NCBI RefSeq assembly: GCF_012396585.1
Contig: NZ_JAAXPR010000001.1
Location: 62,001 to 126,000 of the forward strand
Length of the DNA: 64,000 nt
Reading direction: 5' to 3'
Source of the DNA: Streptococcus ovuberis
GTDB taxonomy: Bacteria > Bacillota > Bacilli > Lactobacillales > Streptococcaceae
Both the position numbers and the translations under genes were made by a program. Below, piece after piece: positions 23,215-33,093 of the stretch. The notes below the pieces were generated by a model, which saw only the letters and a list, made by a program, of their open reading frames with translations, had not been told where the DNA came from and did not search any database. Numbering within the stretch: position 1 is the stretch's first letter; every line of letters begins with the position of its first letter.

Positions 23215-26200
23215 TCAATCAGATACGGCTATGACCTGAATCTCTGTCCCGCCCAGTAGGATCAAATACTTATCGACCTGATCAATGGCGTAGGCACGCG
23301 ATAGGGCTTGAGCATAAAGGTTCATCTGAGGCTTATAACGGTCATGGATCACTTGGGAATCTTGGTACTTGTCGGTCTTATAGTCAAAGAGAACCAGGCG
23401 GTCTTCCAAGACAATATAGCCATCCACAATCCCCCGAACCACGAAATCCTCCTGACTGGTAGGATCCGTCACCAGCATCGCAAAGGGCGCTTCCCGTTTA
23501 ACCTTGTCCTGATGCTCCAGAATCATGCAACCCAAATCTGTCTTAAAAAAAGCCTCAATCTTAATCAGATCCAGTCTTTGCTTGACTGCCTCTCTCGCCT
23601 GCACCTGGCCCAAAACGTTCCCTAACACGTCTTGGTTGATCGGGCCATCCAAAGGAATCCTCTGCATGAATTCATGCAAGGCCGAGCCGACCTCACTGCT
23701 AGTCACTGGTGCCTGCCCACTAAAATCAGGCAGACGCCAGTCCGGTTGACGGGGCTCCTTGTCCATGATGTCTATCCCTTCGCTCTCTAAAACAGGTTGG
23801 TAGAAGGTTTTAATCTGGCTAGGCGTTCGCACAGTTGGCAACTTGATAGCTGCTGCGTAGGTACGGTTGAGCTGGTCAACGTTTTCTAATTGGCGGAGCA
23901 TGGCTGAGATATCTGTGGATTGGCGGTTATTGGCAAGCTTATCTGGGTTGATAGCCTGCGCTGGCGCAAGCTGACCGATTGCCTCTGGCGTCAAGTCTTG
24001 GGACGCATAATAGGTGAGCTTGTAAGCTAGGTTTCCCTTTTCTCCAAAGGCCGTTAAAAGCGCTAAAAACCAATCCTGAAAACTCTCCATCTGCTCTCTA
24101 AGAGCCAATGGCAGATAGCCATGCTCTGTCTCTGTATTGAAGGCCTCTGTTAAGGTTTTCTGGCTCCCTTTTCCGACTAAGTAAAGTTTTTTCTCCGCCC
24201 TAGTCATGGCAACATAGAGCAGACGCATACTCTCAGACAGGGTGCTGAGGCGCTCCTCTCTACGGTTGATTTGGTAAGGCAGGGTGTCCATGGAGACCCT
24301 AAGCGGGGTGCTGGCTCTCTCAGGGGCAGTCGCTTCCGTGTCTAAGACCAGGTTAGCCACCAACTTGATACCGACTCCTTTGTCCCGGCTGATGTTTAAA
24401 GGCGAGCTGGCTTCTCGTTTGTTGCTGAAAAAGCTTTTATCCAAATTGAGCAAAAATACATAAGGAAACTCTAATCCCTTACTTTTATGGATGGTCATGA
24501 GCTGGACAGCGTTTTTAGGCTTGCTGACTGGTACATCTGCTAAATCATTGTCACTGGCCAAAATCTTGTCAATCATGCTAATAAAACGCGGCAGACCTTT
24601 AAAGCCTGTCCGTTCGAACTGATCTGCTCGCAGGGCTAGGGCATAAAGATTGGCCTGGCGCTGCTCACCATTAGGGAGAGCTCCGACATAATCATAATAA
24701 AATTTATCGTTGTAAATCTGCCAGATAAGATCGTGAAGGCTCAGGCGTTTCGAAGCCTTTCTCCAAGTCTGAAACATCTGATCAAACAGGTGAAGTTGTT
24801 GCTTAAGATCTGAATTAATCAGCTCGGGCGCCTGACCTGTTCCTGCTAAAGCCAACTGGAGCTTATCGTATAGGGTAAACTCCAGTTGATTTTTGTCAGC
24901 TTGCAAAGCAAGCCGTGCCAGTTGGTCCTCATCAAACCGAAACATAGGAGAGCGCAGGAGGGCCACCAGGGCATAATCGTTCAAGGGATTGTTAATTGTC
25001 CTGAGGGTGTCCAGCATCAACTGGACTTCCAGAGATTTAAGGTAATGTTGCTCCCCACCATCCGCTATTAAGGGAATCCCATGTTGGGCGAAGGCCGTTA
25101 GAATACCATTATTGCGCGTCCGCGAAGGTACTAGGAGAGTAATCTCTGAGAAGTCTACACCTTCTTGATTATGAAGGCGGATGATTTCTTTGATGACCAG
25201 CTGGATCTCCTGATTGCCAAGGTTAGCTAGCGAATCATCCTTAGCAAGATTGCTTTCCTCTTGACTGTCTGTTACCGGACTGTCCGTATCATAGATGAGA
25301 AGTTCTGTGACATGATTAGGCTGAGTAATTTTCTGTTGCGGACTTCCGGCAACTAAACGGTGACTCTCATCATAATCAATGTCTCCAACAGCTTCATCCA
25401 TCAGACGGCTAAATAAATCATTAGTAGCATTCAGGACTTCTGATTGACTGCGGAAATTTTCTTTGAGTAGGATCAGTTTTCCGGCTTGAGGATTTTCCAG
25501 ATACGTTTTAAAGGTTTGGTTAAAGATTTGCGGATCAGCCTGGCGAAAACGGTAAATAGACTGCTTGATATCTCCTACCATAAAGCGGTTATCCCCTTTA
25601 GATAGGAGATGCAGCATAGCTTCTTGAGTGTGGTTATTATCCTGGTATTCATCCACCATCACCTCATGGTAGGTTTGCTGGTACAGTTCCCGAATAGCTT
25701 TCTGTTGGCTTAAAATCTCGATGGCAAAGTGGCTAATATCTGCAAATTCAAAAGCTGCTTCTTGTTTTTTACGAGCCAGATAAGCTGTTCTAAAGTCCAG
25801 CAAGAAAGCCTGAAAACACTGAAGCATGGGTAAAGCCTGTTCCTGATAGGTCAGAATCGTTGTCAAATGGCGCAGGTTAATCAATTCCCTGTGGAGTTGC
25901 TTGAAAATAGGATACTTGACTCCTTTGACAGTCACATCATCTCCTGCGGGGATCAAGAGCGTCACTGCCTGAGCCAATTCAGAAAGGCTAGAGAAAACGG
26001 CTAACTCCTGACTCCATTGATTGAGGTTATCAATGATAGCTTGATGTTTCTTGAAGGCCGCAGTCGGCTCTCCCTTAGCAGTCAGCCGCTTGTAGTCATC
26101 CAACAAGGTAACATCTTCCAATTGTTGAGCCGTTCGTTGAAGCGATAACAAGATACGTTCTTTGAAATACTGGGGCAGGTCCGCCTCAGTCTGAAAGGTC

Positions 26201-26880
26201 TCATATCCCTTAAGAAACAGATCTTTCAACCATTCTTCTGGGCGGCTGGTAGATTGCATAAACTGGTAAACCTTATCCACCATTTGAAAAAAAGGCTGGG
26301 TCGATTTGCTATTTCGTGAAAAATTTTTAACCAGGACCTTGAACGATTGAGCGGTTGGACCTTGGAAATACTGCTCAAAGAGCTGACTAAACACTTCTTT
26401 CTTGAGGATATCCTGCTCGCTCTTATCCGTTAAAATCCGAAAGCGTGGTGCCAGCCCCAAAAGATAACCATATTGGATCACCAGTTTCTGCGTAAAGGCA
26501 TCCATGGTACCGATATCTGCCAGATGAAGGTCAGCCAGTTGGGCCATCAGGTGTTGACGCAAGGTCTGATCAGATGTCCTTGCGATCTCTGCACTGAGTT
26601 TTTTCTCTAAACGGTCTTTAAGTTCTCCTGCCGCCTTAACCGTAAAGGTTGAAATGAAAAGTTCCTTGATAGTCACACCGCGCTTGATCTTGTCCAAAAT
26701 CCGCTCAACCATCACAAACGTTTTTCCTGAACCAGCTGAAGCCGAAACCAAGACATTGGTCCCATGGGTGTATATCGCTTCTATTTGCTCCGGAGTCCGT
26801 TTTTGGAGCTTGTCAGACTGAGCTTCTTGGACTTGTAAGTCTGAAATTTGTTGGTCTGTTAAAAAGGGCTCAAAAAGCAT
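23215..26880 (-). CDS. rexA: ATP-dependent helicase/nuclease RexA (AddA)
   Basis: This 1221-residue protein is the AddA-type subunit of the RexAB (AddAB) double-strand break repair and exonuclease complex. The N-terminal SF1 helicase part shows Walker A SASAGSGKT (residues 46-54), the Walker B/motif II VMVDEYQDNN near 409, motif IV/V regions and the VQLMTIHKSKGLEF motif V near 755. The C-terminal RecB-family nuclease domain shows GIVDGYIVLEDRLVLFDYKTDK, with the catalytic Asp and Lys. SD GGAGAGACC lies just before the ATG. It is separated from rexB by 179 bases, more than is usual for this pair. Confidence 0.97.
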   Translation of the reverse strand: MLFEPFLTDQQISDLQVQEAQSDKLQKRTPEQIEAIYTHGTNVLVSASAGSGKTFVMVERILDKIKRGVTIKELFISTFTVKAAGELKDRLEKKLSAEIARTSDQTLRQHLMAQLADLHLADIGTMDAFTQKLVIQYGYLLGLAPRFRILTDKSEQDILKKEVFSQLFEQYFQGPTAQSFKVLVKNFSRNSKSTQPFFQMVDKVYQFMQSTSRPEEWLKDLFLKGYETFQTEADLPQYFKERILLSLQRTAQQLEDVTLLDDYKRLTAKGEPTAAFKKHQAIIDNLNQWSQELAVFSSLSELAQAVTLLIPAGDDVTVKGVKYPIFKQLHRELINLRHLTTILTYQEQALPMLQCFQAFLLDFRTAYLARKKQEAAFEFADISHFAIEILSQQKAIRELYQQTYHEVMVDEYQDNNHTQEAMLHLLSKGDNRFMVGDIKQSIYRFRQADPQIFNQTFKTYLENPQAGKLILLKENFRSQSEVLNATNDLFSRLMDEAVGDIDYDESHRLVAGSPQQKITQPNHVTELLIYDTDSPVTDSQEESNLAKDDSLANLGNQEIQLVIKEIIRLHNQEGVDFSEITLLVPSRTRNNGILTAFAQHGIPLIADGGEQHYLKSLEVQLMLDTLRTINNPLNDYALVALLRSPMFRFDEDQLARLALQADKNQLEFTLYDKLQLALAGTGQAPELINSDLKQQLHLFDQMFQTWRKASKRLSLHDLIWQIYNDKFYYDYVGALPNGEQRQANLYALALRADQFERTGFKGLPRFISMIDKILASDNDLADVPVSKPKNAVQLMTIHKSKGLEFPYVFLLNLDKSFFSNKREASSPLNISRDKGVGIKLVANLVLDTEATAPERASTPLRVSMDTLPYQINRREERLSTLSESMRLLYVAMTRAEKKLYLVGKGSQKTLTEAFNTETEHGYLPLALREQMESFQDWFLALLTAFGEKGNLAYKLTYYASQDLTPEAIGQLAPAQAINPDKLANNRQSTDISAMLRQLENVDQLNRTYAAAIKLPTVRTPSQIKTFYQPVLESEGIDIMDKEPRQPDWRLPDFSGQAPVTSSEVGSALHEFMQRIPLDGPINQDVLGNVLGQVQAREAVKQRLDLIKIEAFFKTDLGCMILEHQDKVKREAPFAMLVTDPTSQEDFVVRGIVDGYIVLEDRLVLFDYKTDKYQDSQVIHDRYKPQMNLYAQALSRAYAIDQVDKYLILLGGTEIQVIAVSD

Positions 26881-26922
26881 GGTCTCTCCTTTTCTTATCT
26901 TAGTTAATCAAGCTACGAGATT

Positions 26923-27006
26923 AGCTCAGAACTTGTCTTCATCCTTCGAGTTAGCCAATCGCTCCGTATTCAAACACTCAAGAAGGATTCTTCACCAAGA
27001 CGAGCT
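26923..27006. repeat. imperfect inverted repeat between rexB and rexA
   Basis: Outer AGCTC/GAGCT and inner ATCCTTCGAGT/ACTCAAGAAGGAT (2-base bulge) frame about 20 central bases. The element of about 84 bases fills most of the 179-base rexB-rexA gap and codes for nothing visible. A small MITE-like insertion is possible. Confidence 0.5.
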
Positions 27007-27059
27007 GTGTCGGCCGAAAACTAAGTTATCTGTGAAAAATTAGCAGGTCTGTGAGATTC

Positions 27060-30000
27060 TTATTCTAAAATCTGGGATATCTTGTCCAGCCAATCTTCTT
27101 TTTTACGGCCGAGTTTGGCCAATTTCCGCGCTTGACCCAGATGAAGGTCGGCCTCAAAGTGGGTGATGCTATTGTATTGGTCCCCAGCCACTGAACGCCC
27201 ATCTTCGCTGTAGGGATTGATGGCAAAATGCCCCGTTGCTATCCCTTTGGCTGCTCTGCTATAAAGCCAATCTGTAAATCGGAGAAGCAAGTCCAACTCG
27301 TTTTGGCTATAGGTATTAGCCGAGGTCTTGCCGTATTGGCTGGTTAGTCCCTGGCTTGCTTCTTCGACAAAAAGCCCCTTGAACTGCAGAAGATCTCGCC
27401 TTAATTTAGGCAGTTCTTCCAAGGTCTTTACGTTCTGAAGATCCACCACTGGATCTGTCATATGCAGGTATACCGCTCCAAAAATTTGATCCAGCGAAAC
27501 TGCCTTGTCTTGTTTGGTCATAGCTAGGAGGTAGGTCATCAACTGTGGGCTGAGGCCATTGAAAAATCGTCCCAACTGAAAGGTCTGGGCACTAGACTTG
27601 TAGTCGATCACACCGATTGTTTCAGAAGCCTTTAGACGATCAATCCGGTCAATCTTACCGACAAGGCTAATAGGCTGCTCCCCGGACCCTGCTAGTCTTG
27701 CTTCAAAACCGGCTTCCTCTGCGATGGTATCGACCAAGTGATCATCTCTCAAGACTCTAGCAGTTGATCGGGCAATATCCTCTAACATTTCGTGAGTAAA
27801 GGCAGTTTCAGCAGATACCTCATAGACTTGGCGAAAGACTTCCTCACGTCCTGTCTTTTCCAAAGCCCTACTAACCTTGGTATCAAAATCAACAGGTGAT
27901 TGATCTCTTAAGATTTCTTCAAATACTTGATGCAAAAACGTCCCATGTATCCGAGCATCCGGTAGAATCGTTTCTATTTCTTGAAGACCAAGAACATGCT
28001 TCAAAAAATACTTGTACTGAGAATTGTAGTAATCTGTCAAACTGGATGCCGATAAGCGCAGTGGCTGATTCTTCGGATAGAGATAGTCTAGTGTCTCTTT
28101 TTTTAGGGGCTGCGTTTCAAGGCTCGGACTGATCTGTGGAAGACTCAGTCCCTCCTTAGCCAATTTTTGGCGTAAATAACGAACAGCAACTGCCCAAAAG
28201 GTCTCCTGAGCCTCCGTCACGACCTCTGGCAAGTCTTGACGATTGAGCTCAATGACTTGCGATAATAACCCCTTGTAATTTCCGATATCTGCCAGATCCA
28301 TATCAAAGCTGGCCCGCCCCTTAATGATTTTAGGCAGGCCTAAAGCCTCCAATTGGCTGAGGTAGGGCGAGATAACCTCATCTGTTTCATTGAACAGTTG
28401 CGGGTAAGACAAAACCAAGTGATCCGTCGCAGAATGTAGTAAAGAAAGGGCAGTAAAATGGTTTCGTTTGCCCTGTTCTTGACTACTGATGTCTAATAGA
28501 CGCCGACCTACTTTTTCATTAATCCTCAAGCGCTCTTCGTCTGAGAGTAGGCTCGAGTTCTTAGATAGCTTAGGAAAATGCCTCTGCGTCAGCCCGATGG
28601 CAAAGACCAGACGATTAGCTGCTGGTGTAATCAAATCATAAGATTTGACCGTCACCACATCCACTGTAGCAGGCACTGCTCGAAAGTGTGCTCCTAAAAG
28701 ACCCGCTCGAATCAAGCTGAGCGCTTCTTCCACCTTAAGAATCTGGTCCCCAAAAATCTCGTAGAACTGCACCAAACTATTGCTAAAGACCTGCCAGACC
28801 TGCTCAGCTTCTTCCAATGCTTGCGAACCAGCTTCCTGAGCCATTTCTGCTAGATTGTTGGACACTCGTCCCGTTTCTAGGAAAAGGTTCAGCTGTTCAA
28901 GAAACGCTTGACCAGTTTGTGGCCTTGCCTGCAGCAAGGTCAGCACAGGATCAATCAAGCTTTCTTTGAGCTCATTCAATCGCTCTAGGTCATACTTGCC
29001 TTTAGGGTTAATCCTAAACGGCTTTCCAAATTGACTAGCTCCTTTTAGCTGAGCGTAGTGAATATAGTGTTCCAAGCGATCAATCTCATCCTGACGCGCT
29101 TGGCCATAAAGTCCTGTCTTGAGTAGATTGACCAAATCTTCCGCCTGGTAATGGTAACGTTTCAAGCGCCAAAGGCTATCAATCACATTAACCAAGGGAT
29201 GCTGGCTCATAGCTTCTGCCCGACCGAAGTAATAAGGAATCTCATATTGATCAAATAACTTCCCAATATGCAAACGATAGCTGTCTACATCCCCCAGAAG
29301 AACCAGAATGTCCTTGTAGCGATAACCTTTCTCAAGGGCAGCACGAATCTGCTTGGCCACATGAACCACTTCTTCCTTCAAACTGATTACTTCCCAGAGA
29401 CTCACAGTCTCTTTTGCCTCATTCGATAAGGAATTTTCCAGCAAGGTAAAATCATAGCAGGATTGAAACTGTTGGGAAAGCTCCATCAGTCTAGGATTTG
29501 TAGAAACCTCTTCAGAAATTACATAATCTGGCTTAACAGCAAATATCTGAGCCAGATCTCTTAAAAAATCAACCCCAGCCTGGTAAAGCCCACCTGAACT
29601 TTGGGAAGCCTTATAGGCTTTTTGGCTGGCATAAGTCCCAATGACCACGGGAACGCCAGCTGCTTCCAGAGCCTTAACTAGATTTTCCTCTTCTATTGAA
29701 AATCGGGTAAACCCATCAATAACCAAGGCTATCCTTTTCAAATCATCTCCCAACTCTCCTGACTGGATTTGGCGAATCAGGAAGCTTACTTTACTCTCTT
29801 CTTGATAGTCTTGTTGATTGAACAGTTGATAAAAGGCTTGAAAAATCGTCTGCAAATCTTCTGCTTTTTCGGGAGCATCCAACTCTGTCAAATCAGCGGC
29901 ACTCATTCCTGCTGACTGCAGTTCTTTGTGGAGTTCAACCAATTGTTGCAAAAAATCAATGGATTGGCTTAACTGGCCATAGACCTTGAGACTATTTTCT

Positions 30001-30293
30001 GGTAAATTGGCCAGGGCTCGATAAAAAAGCATGACTAACCCTGTGTCATCTAGCGTTTTTTGTTGCTTAAGCCCATTGAGGGTAACGTATCGCACCATCT
30101 GGCTAAACCGTGTTACCAAGATATCAAAACTTGCCCCCTCGGGCAGATAAGTCAACACCTGCCGCTCCTTTTCAAAGGACAATGAGTTGGGGGCAATGTA
30201 AAAAACTCTGCGACCGTCTGCCGACAGGCTTAGGGCTTCCTTCGTCAAGATAGCGGTTAAATCCTGATGAATATCTGTGTAAATCAGTTTCAT
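27060..30293 (-). CDS. rexB: ATP-dependent nuclease subunit RexB (AddB)
   Basis: This 1077-residue protein is the AddB-type partner of RexA. The N terminus reads FYIAPNSLSFEKERQVL at the place where Bacillus AddB has a Walker A loop, so no nucleotide-binding motif remains, as in lactococcal and streptococcal RexB. The C-terminal nuclease domain includes GKIDRIDRLKASETIGVIDYKSSAQ (shown here by its catalytic Asp-Tyr-Lys core), and the region before it lacks the four-Cys Fe-S cluster of Bacillus AddB. The ATG at 30293 has a GGAAGGGG SD. It is the first gene of the rexBA unit. Confidence 0.95.
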   Translation of the reverse strand: MKLIYTDIHQDLTAILTKEALSLSADGRRVFYIAPNSLSFEKERQVLTYLPEGASFDILVTRFSQMVRYVTLNGLKQQKTLDDTGLVMLFYRALANLPENSLKVYGQLSQSIDFLQQLVELHKELQSAGMSAADLTELDAPEKAEDLQTIFQAFYQLFNQQDYQEESKVSFLIRQIQSGELGDDLKRIALVIDGFTRFSIEEENLVKALEAAGVPVVIGTYASQKAYKASQSSGGLYQAGVDFLRDLAQIFAVKPDYVISEEVSTNPRLMELSQQFQSCYDFTLLENSLSNEAKETVSLWEVISLKEEVVHVAKQIRAALEKGYRYKDILVLLGDVDSYRLHIGKLFDQYEIPYYFGRAEAMSQHPLVNVIDSLWRLKRYHYQAEDLVNLLKTGLYGQARQDEIDRLEHYIHYAQLKGASQFGKPFRINPKGKYDLERLNELKESLIDPVLTLLQARPQTGQAFLEQLNLFLETGRVSNNLAEMAQEAGSQALEEAEQVWQVFSNSLVQFYEIFGDQILKVEEALSLIRAGLLGAHFRAVPATVDVVTVKSYDLITPAANRLVFAIGLTQRHFPKLSKNSSLLSDEERLRINEKVGRRLLDISSQEQGKRNHFTALSLLHSATDHLVLSYPQLFNETDEVISPYLSQLEALGLPKIIKGRASFDMDLADIGNYKGLLSQVIELNRQDLPEVVTEAQETFWAVAVRYLRQKLAKEGLSLPQISPSLETQPLKKETLDYLYPKNQPLRLSASSLTDYYNSQYKYFLKHVLGLQEIETILPDARIHGTFLHQVFEEILRDQSPVDFDTKVSRALEKTGREEVFRQVYEVSAETAFTHEMLEDIARSTARVLRDDHLVDTIAEEAGFEARLAGSGEQPISLVGKIDRIDRLKASETIGVIDYKSSAQTFQLGRFFNGLSPQLMTYLLAMTKQDKAVSLDQIFGAVYLHMTDPVVDLQNVKTLEELPKLRRDLLQFKGLFVEEASQGLTSQYGKTSANTYSQNELDLLLRFTDWLYSRAAKGIATGHFAINPYSEDGRSVAGDQYNSITHFEADLHLGQARKLAKLGRKKEDWLDKISQILE

Positions 30294-30970
30294 AGGCCCC
30301 TTCCTTTTCTGCTTTCTTAGCGTCTATTATATCAAAAATCAAGGAGAATAGCCTAAACCAAATCATTCCTCCCTTCATGCCCAGCGTCACAGGATTGTCA
30401 TTTTTAGGGCTTCCGCTTGACAGATGAGCACAGCTAGCCATGACGAGCTAATCATGCTTCTGACAGCGTAGCAGTTCAATTGCCCAATGCACAGTTGAAG
30501 CTCCACACCTAGCAGTAACAAAACACAGTTATTCCAGCTCAGGTCGCGATAGAATTGTGAAATTCTACACGATCAACAAATGGACACTAGAGGCTCTCCA
30601 TCTAGAAATGACCAAGCAAGGATAACTCAAGATTTAAAGGATCTACTGGTGTCTGTACTCTCCCAAAAGCAGTCTGAAGGTAGACCGTTTGAAAGGATAC
30701 CCCAACACTAAAAACACTCAAAAAGTAGCAATAGGTTAACATTTCATTATTCGATGATCAAAGTAAGCCGGAAATCTAGGGCAATGACTAGATTCCAGTC
30801 ATTGGTTCCTTTGGGGAGCAGTCCCCTAAGATTTCAGCTCAATCCTCCTGCTTAAAAAACCAACTGAGTCAATCCACTCTATCCGTGAAAAGACTTGTAA
30901 ATACTTGACCTGATTGGTCTCCTGTCACCTTTTAATGGCAGAATAAGGGGAATTTTGCTATAATGAAGCC
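30294..30970. other. 677-base intergenic between rexB and the HD gene
   Basis: This divergent region must hold the rexB promoter and does hold the extended -10 of the HD gene. A frame without stops runs about 55 codons near 30464-30628 on the plus strand (ending LEALHLEMTKQG) but has no start codon or SD. A short hairpin TTGGGG-agcagt-CCCCtAA lies near 30811. Otherwise I see nothing coding; it may be decayed sequence. Confidence 0.5.
30956..30964 (+). promoter_or_regulatory. extended -10 of the HD gene, predicted leaderless
   Basis: TGC-TATAAT with no clear -35. The hexamer ends at 30964, so +1 falls on 30971, the A of the ATG. No SD stands at a usable distance (AAGGGGA is 20 bases away). 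Confidence 0.7.
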
Positions 30971-32278
30971 ATGATTGAAAAAGTTTTTCGAGATCCTGTC
31001 CATAACTATATCAATGTGGACCATCCGGTTATCTATGCCTTGATCAACAGCAAGGAATTTCAGCGCCTACGCCGAATCAAACAATTAGGAACGTCTGGCT
31101 TCACCTTTCATGGGGGCGAGCACAGCCGATTCTCTCACAGCTTAGGCGCTTATGAGATTGCCCGTCAGATCACGGCCAAATTTGAAAAGAAATATCCCGA
31201 GCTTTGGTCCAAGGAAGAAACCCTGCTGACTAAGGTAGCGGCGCTTTTGCATGATGTCGGCCATGGGGCCTATTCCCATAGTTTTGAACGTCTTTTTGAC
31301 ACGGATCATGAGCTTATGTCACAGTTAGTTATCACAGACCCTGAGACAGAGATTTGCCAAATCCTACAAAAAATTGCGCCAGACTTCCCTTACCAGGTAG
31401 CTTCTATTATCAGCCACAACCACCCGAATAAAAAAATCGAACAGCTGATTTCCAGTCAAATTGATGTGGATCGGATGGACTATTTATTGCGAGATTCCTA
31501 CTTTTCTGGGGTCAAGTACGGTGAATTTGACCTAACGCGTATCCTTCGGGTCATCCGGCCAACTGAGGATGGGATTGTCTTTGACAGTCAAGGCATGCAC
31601 GCGATTGAAGATTACATCGTCAGCCGTTACCAAATGTACATGCAGGTCTATTTTCACCCAGCGACACGCGCTATGGAAGTCCTCTTACAAAATCTGCTCA
31701 AACGCGCCAAGGTGCTCTATCCAGTTGAACCAGGCTTTTTCCAGCAGACTTCCCCTCTGCTTTTGCCCTTCTTCCGTCACGACTTTGACCTTTTTGACTA
31801 TTTGGCTATCGACGATGGGGTAATGAATACTTACTTCCAGGCCTGGACTAGCTCATCTGATCAAATCTTGGCAGATCTGGCAAGTCGATTTGTCAACCGC
31901 AAGGTTTTCAAATCCATCACCTTTGACCACCAAGACGAGCAAGAACTTGATAGCCTGAGATATTTGGTCGCCCAAATTGGTTTCGACCCAGAATACTATA
32001 CGGCAGTCCATCGGAATTTTGATCTGCCCTACGACATCTACCATCCAGAAGCCGAGCAGCCTAAGACCCAGATTGAACTCTTACAAAAGGATAAGAGCCT
32101 GATTGAATTGTCTGAGCTCTCCCCACTAGTTGAAGCCCTATCCGGCACCATTCAAGGGGATCAACGCTTCTATTTCCCGAAAGAAATGCTGGCTGACACC
32201 AGCCTTTTCTCCCATATTTTAGATGATTTTTCGTCTCAGATTGATAACAACCATTTCCGCTTTAGAAGGGATGCTTAA
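30971..32278 (+). CDS. HD-domain phosphohydrolase (YwfO / dNTPase-like)
   Basis: This 435-residue protein belongs to the YwfO/SAMHD1-like HD family. Metal-binding residues are visible in GGEHSRFSHSLG (near 47-58), the LLHDVGHGAYSHSF core (near 90-103) and the later IDVDRMDYLLRDS (near 170-182). Related enterococcal proteins hydrolyse dNTPs, so a nucleotide-pool role is plausible, though substrates are not predictable. It heads the rightward cluster HD-HAD-murM-murN, with 5 bases to the next gene. Its mRNA is predicted to start at the ATG. Confidence 0.9.
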   Translation: MIEKVFRDPVHNYINVDHPVIYALINSKEFQRLRRIKQLGTSGFTFHGGEHSRFSHSLGAYEIARQITAKFEKKYPELWSKEETLLTKVAALLHDVGHGAYSHSFERLFDTDHELMSQLVITDPETEICQILQKIAPDFPYQVASIISHNHPNKKIEQLISSQIDVDRMDYLLRDSYFSGVKYGEFDLTRILRVIRPTEDGIVFDSQGMHAIEDYIVSRYQMYMQVYFHPATRAMEVLLQNLLKRAKVLYPVEPGFFQQTSPLLLPFFRHDFDLFDYLAIDDGVMNTYFQAWTSSSDQILADLASRFVNRKVFKSITFDHQDEQELDSLRYLVAQIGFDPEYYTAVHRNFDLPYDIYHPEAEQPKTQIELLQKDKSLIELSELSPLVEALSGTIQGDQRFYFPKEMLADTSLFSHILDDFSSQIDNNHFRFRRDA

Positions 32279-32283
32279 TACTT

Positions 32284-33093
32284 ATGTCTATTAAACTTGT
32301 TGCTGTCGATATTGATGGCACCCTCATTACTGACCAACGCCAGATTACACCTGAAGTCTTTGAAGCAGTTCAAGACGCTAAGGCGCAAGGGGTCAAGGTA
32401 GTTATTGCTACAGGACGTCCAATTGCCGGCGTCAAAGAACTCCTAGCCCAACTCAAATTGGATGAACCCGGCAACTATGTGATTACCTTCAATGGTGGCC
32501 TGGTCCAAGAAACCGCTACTGGTGAGAATATCGTTTCTGAAACCATGACCTATGAAGACTATATGGAAATTGAGTTTCTTAGCCGCAAACTCGGCATCCA
32601 CATGCATGCTATCACCAAAGACGGCATCTACACCGCTAACCGTAACATTGGGAAATACACTGTCCATGAAGCCAACCTGGTCAACATGCCGATTTTCTAT
32701 CGAACACCTGAAGAAATGGCTGACAAGGCTATTGTCAAGATGATGTTTATCGATGATCCCGAGGTCTTAGATGCTGCTATCGAAAAACTGCCAACCGAGC
32801 TTTACGAGCGCTACAATCTAGTTAAATCAGCTCCTTTCTACTTGGAAGTTCTTAAAAAAACGGTCAGCAAGGGTTCTGCCATTCAGCATTTAGCAGATAA
32901 ATTAGGCCTTGATATGAGTCAGACCATGGCCATCGGGGACGAAGAAAACGATCGTACCATGCTAGAAGTGGTCGGCACACCTGTCGTCATGGAAAACGGT
33001 AATCCTGAAATTAAAAAACTTGCCAAACACATCACCAAATCCAATAACAACAGTGGCGTGGCACACGCCCTTAGAGAGTGGGTATTAGATTAA
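32284..33093 (+). CDS. Cof-type HAD-IIB sugar phosphatase (YidA-like)
   Basis: This 269-residue HAD hydrolase has motif I DIDGTLI (nucleophile Asp9), motif II ATGRP, motif III Lys in KGSAIQHLADKLG, and motif IV GDEENDRTM. The large cap of the IIB class lies between motifs II and III. Members dephosphorylate sugar phosphates and related metabolites with broad specificity. Its stop overlaps the murM start (TAATG), so translation is coupled. Two further members of the same family lie at 44163-45772. Confidence 0.93.
   Translation: MSIKLVAVDIDGTLITDQRQITPEVFEAVQDAKAQGVKVVIATGRPIAGVKELLAQLKLDEPGNYVITFNGGLVQETATGENIVSETMTYEDYMEIEFLSRKLGIHMHAITKDGIYTANRNIGKYTVHEANLVNMPIFYRTPEEMADKAIVKMMFIDDPEVLDAAIEKLPTELYERYNLVKSAPFYLEVLKKTVSKGSAIQHLADKLGLDMSQTMAIGDEENDRTMLEVVGTPVVMENGNPEIKKLAKHITKSNNNSGVAHALREWVLD

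Noticed and set aside
30464..30628. About 55-codon open frame in the rexB-HD gap
   Set aside because: No start codon, no SD, no recognisable domain; such a length is expected by chance.
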